64,000 bases of DNA from CAYJLB01 sp964370845 (GTDB lineage Bacteria > Bacillota > Clostridia > Oscillospirales > Ruminococcaceae): assembly GCA_964370845.1 (NCBI GenBank), contig CAYJLB010000002.1, positions 30,819 through 94,818 of the forward strand, written 5' to 3'. Shown here one piece after another: positions 63,676 through 64,000 of the stretch (its first letter is position 1; each line of letters opens with the position of its first letter). The position numbers and the translations under genes were made by a program. The notes beneath the pieces are model-generated. The model was not told the DNA's origin and did no database searches. It saw only the letters and a list, made by a program, of their open reading frames with translations.

Positions 63676-64000
63676 TAAGATATTCATCCTTTCGCACTTT
63701 TGTATCGTTACATAAATTTATTAATTATTTTTATTATAACATTTTTTTTCAAGTCTGTATAGATTTTTGAAGAGAAAATTTTAACTAAAAAATAATGCTA
63801 AAAATAGCAATTTCAACAATTCATTTCTATTGGGTAGCGGGAAGGCGTGGAAACCTTCACCCATAAAATCCGACCTCATGGGCAGGAATTTTTCCAATTT
63901 TGCAACGTAAAAACGCGGGCATGGGTCAAGCGTCACGCTTGCCGACCGTAGAAATAAAAACAAAATAGTTTTTATTTCTACTACTTTTTTCGTCGCAAAA
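63676..64000. other. 325-base region at the window end
   Basis: Holds a family 1 repeat and otherwise AT-rich sequence. The 60-residue frame at 63781-63963 runs through the repeat and is not called. Confidence 0.6.
63872..63943 (-). repeat. Palindromic repeat family 1, last copy
   Basis: On the minus strand: GGCAAGCG-TGA-CGCTTG, ACCCATGCCCGCG, TTTTTACGTTGCAAAA and CTGCCCATGAGGTC. Closest to the gltD copies. Confidence 0.87.

Noticed and set aside
63781..63963. 60-residue minus-strand frame at the window end
   Set aside because: It reads through the family 1 repeat and lacks a ribosome site.

Overview
The window is 64 kb of AT-rich DNA from an anaerobic, probably endospore-forming Bacillota (class Clostridia, perhaps Lachnospirales). 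The evidence is the gene content: a GerW-type spore protein beside scpA/scpB, DUF4317, DUF4358, DUF6106 and DUF1848 proteins, the GGGtGRT/NifU-like pair, a PPi-type phosphofructokinase, AGGAGG-type ribosome sites and several TTG starts. It is draft sequence: a run of exactly 100 N (18899-18998) is flanked by the same 55 bases on both sides, the signature of two contigs that share an end k-mer. No rRNA, tRNA, CRISPR array, prophage or transposase was recognised.

Layout. 1-1824: end of a repeat-domain protein and a small secreted protein. 1954-5919 (minus): GGGtGRT protein, NifU-like scaffold, small membrane protein, citrate synthase. 6206-9567 (plus): short-chain reductase, DUF6106, NAD(P)HX repair enzyme, lipoprotein. 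9623-14566 (minus): U32 protein, MltG, 5-formyl-THF cyclo-ligase, DJ-1 protein, thymidylate-kinase-like protein and ThyX. 14717-17956 (minus): three soluble subunits of a biotin-dependent transcarboxylase or decarboxylase. 18216-24709 (minus): a chromosome-segregation/cell-envelope cluster (M50 protease, scpA, scpB, DUF2953, gerW, dacF, rluB). 24967-30408 (plus): L28, an SGNH hydrolase, a lipoprotein, an oligopeptide-binding lipoprotein, asparagine synthetase. 30458-32827 (minus): GNAT and Na/Pi symporter. 33135-34436 (plus): DUF1848 and DUF1801. 34429-40373 (minus): peptide deformylase-like protein, then a five-gene polyol/sugar catabolic operon behind a consensus promoter with two LacI-type operators. 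40951-44375: MATE exporter, URO-D-type methyltransferase and a divergent PocR/AraC regulator. 44785-50949 (minus): glutamate synthase gltB-gltD with a structured leader. 51656-55518 (plus): a complete mannitol-type PTS (IICB, HPr, IIA, EI). 55586-63675 (minus): FtsX-type ABC exporter, an interrupted DUF4317 gene, DHH phosphoesterase, SDR and phosphofructokinase.

The most unusual signal is not a gene. The intergenic spaces hold several families of short palindromic elements whose hairpin arms change sequence but keep pairing. In the commonest family the 3-base hairpin loop is TGA or TAA, and in three separate genes that loop is the actual stop codon. A second family forms three conserved hairpins just upstream of the MATE gene and gltD. 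A third candidate RNA is the gltB leader, which starts almost at the predicted transcription start, closes with a 16-bp stem and ends in a U-run.
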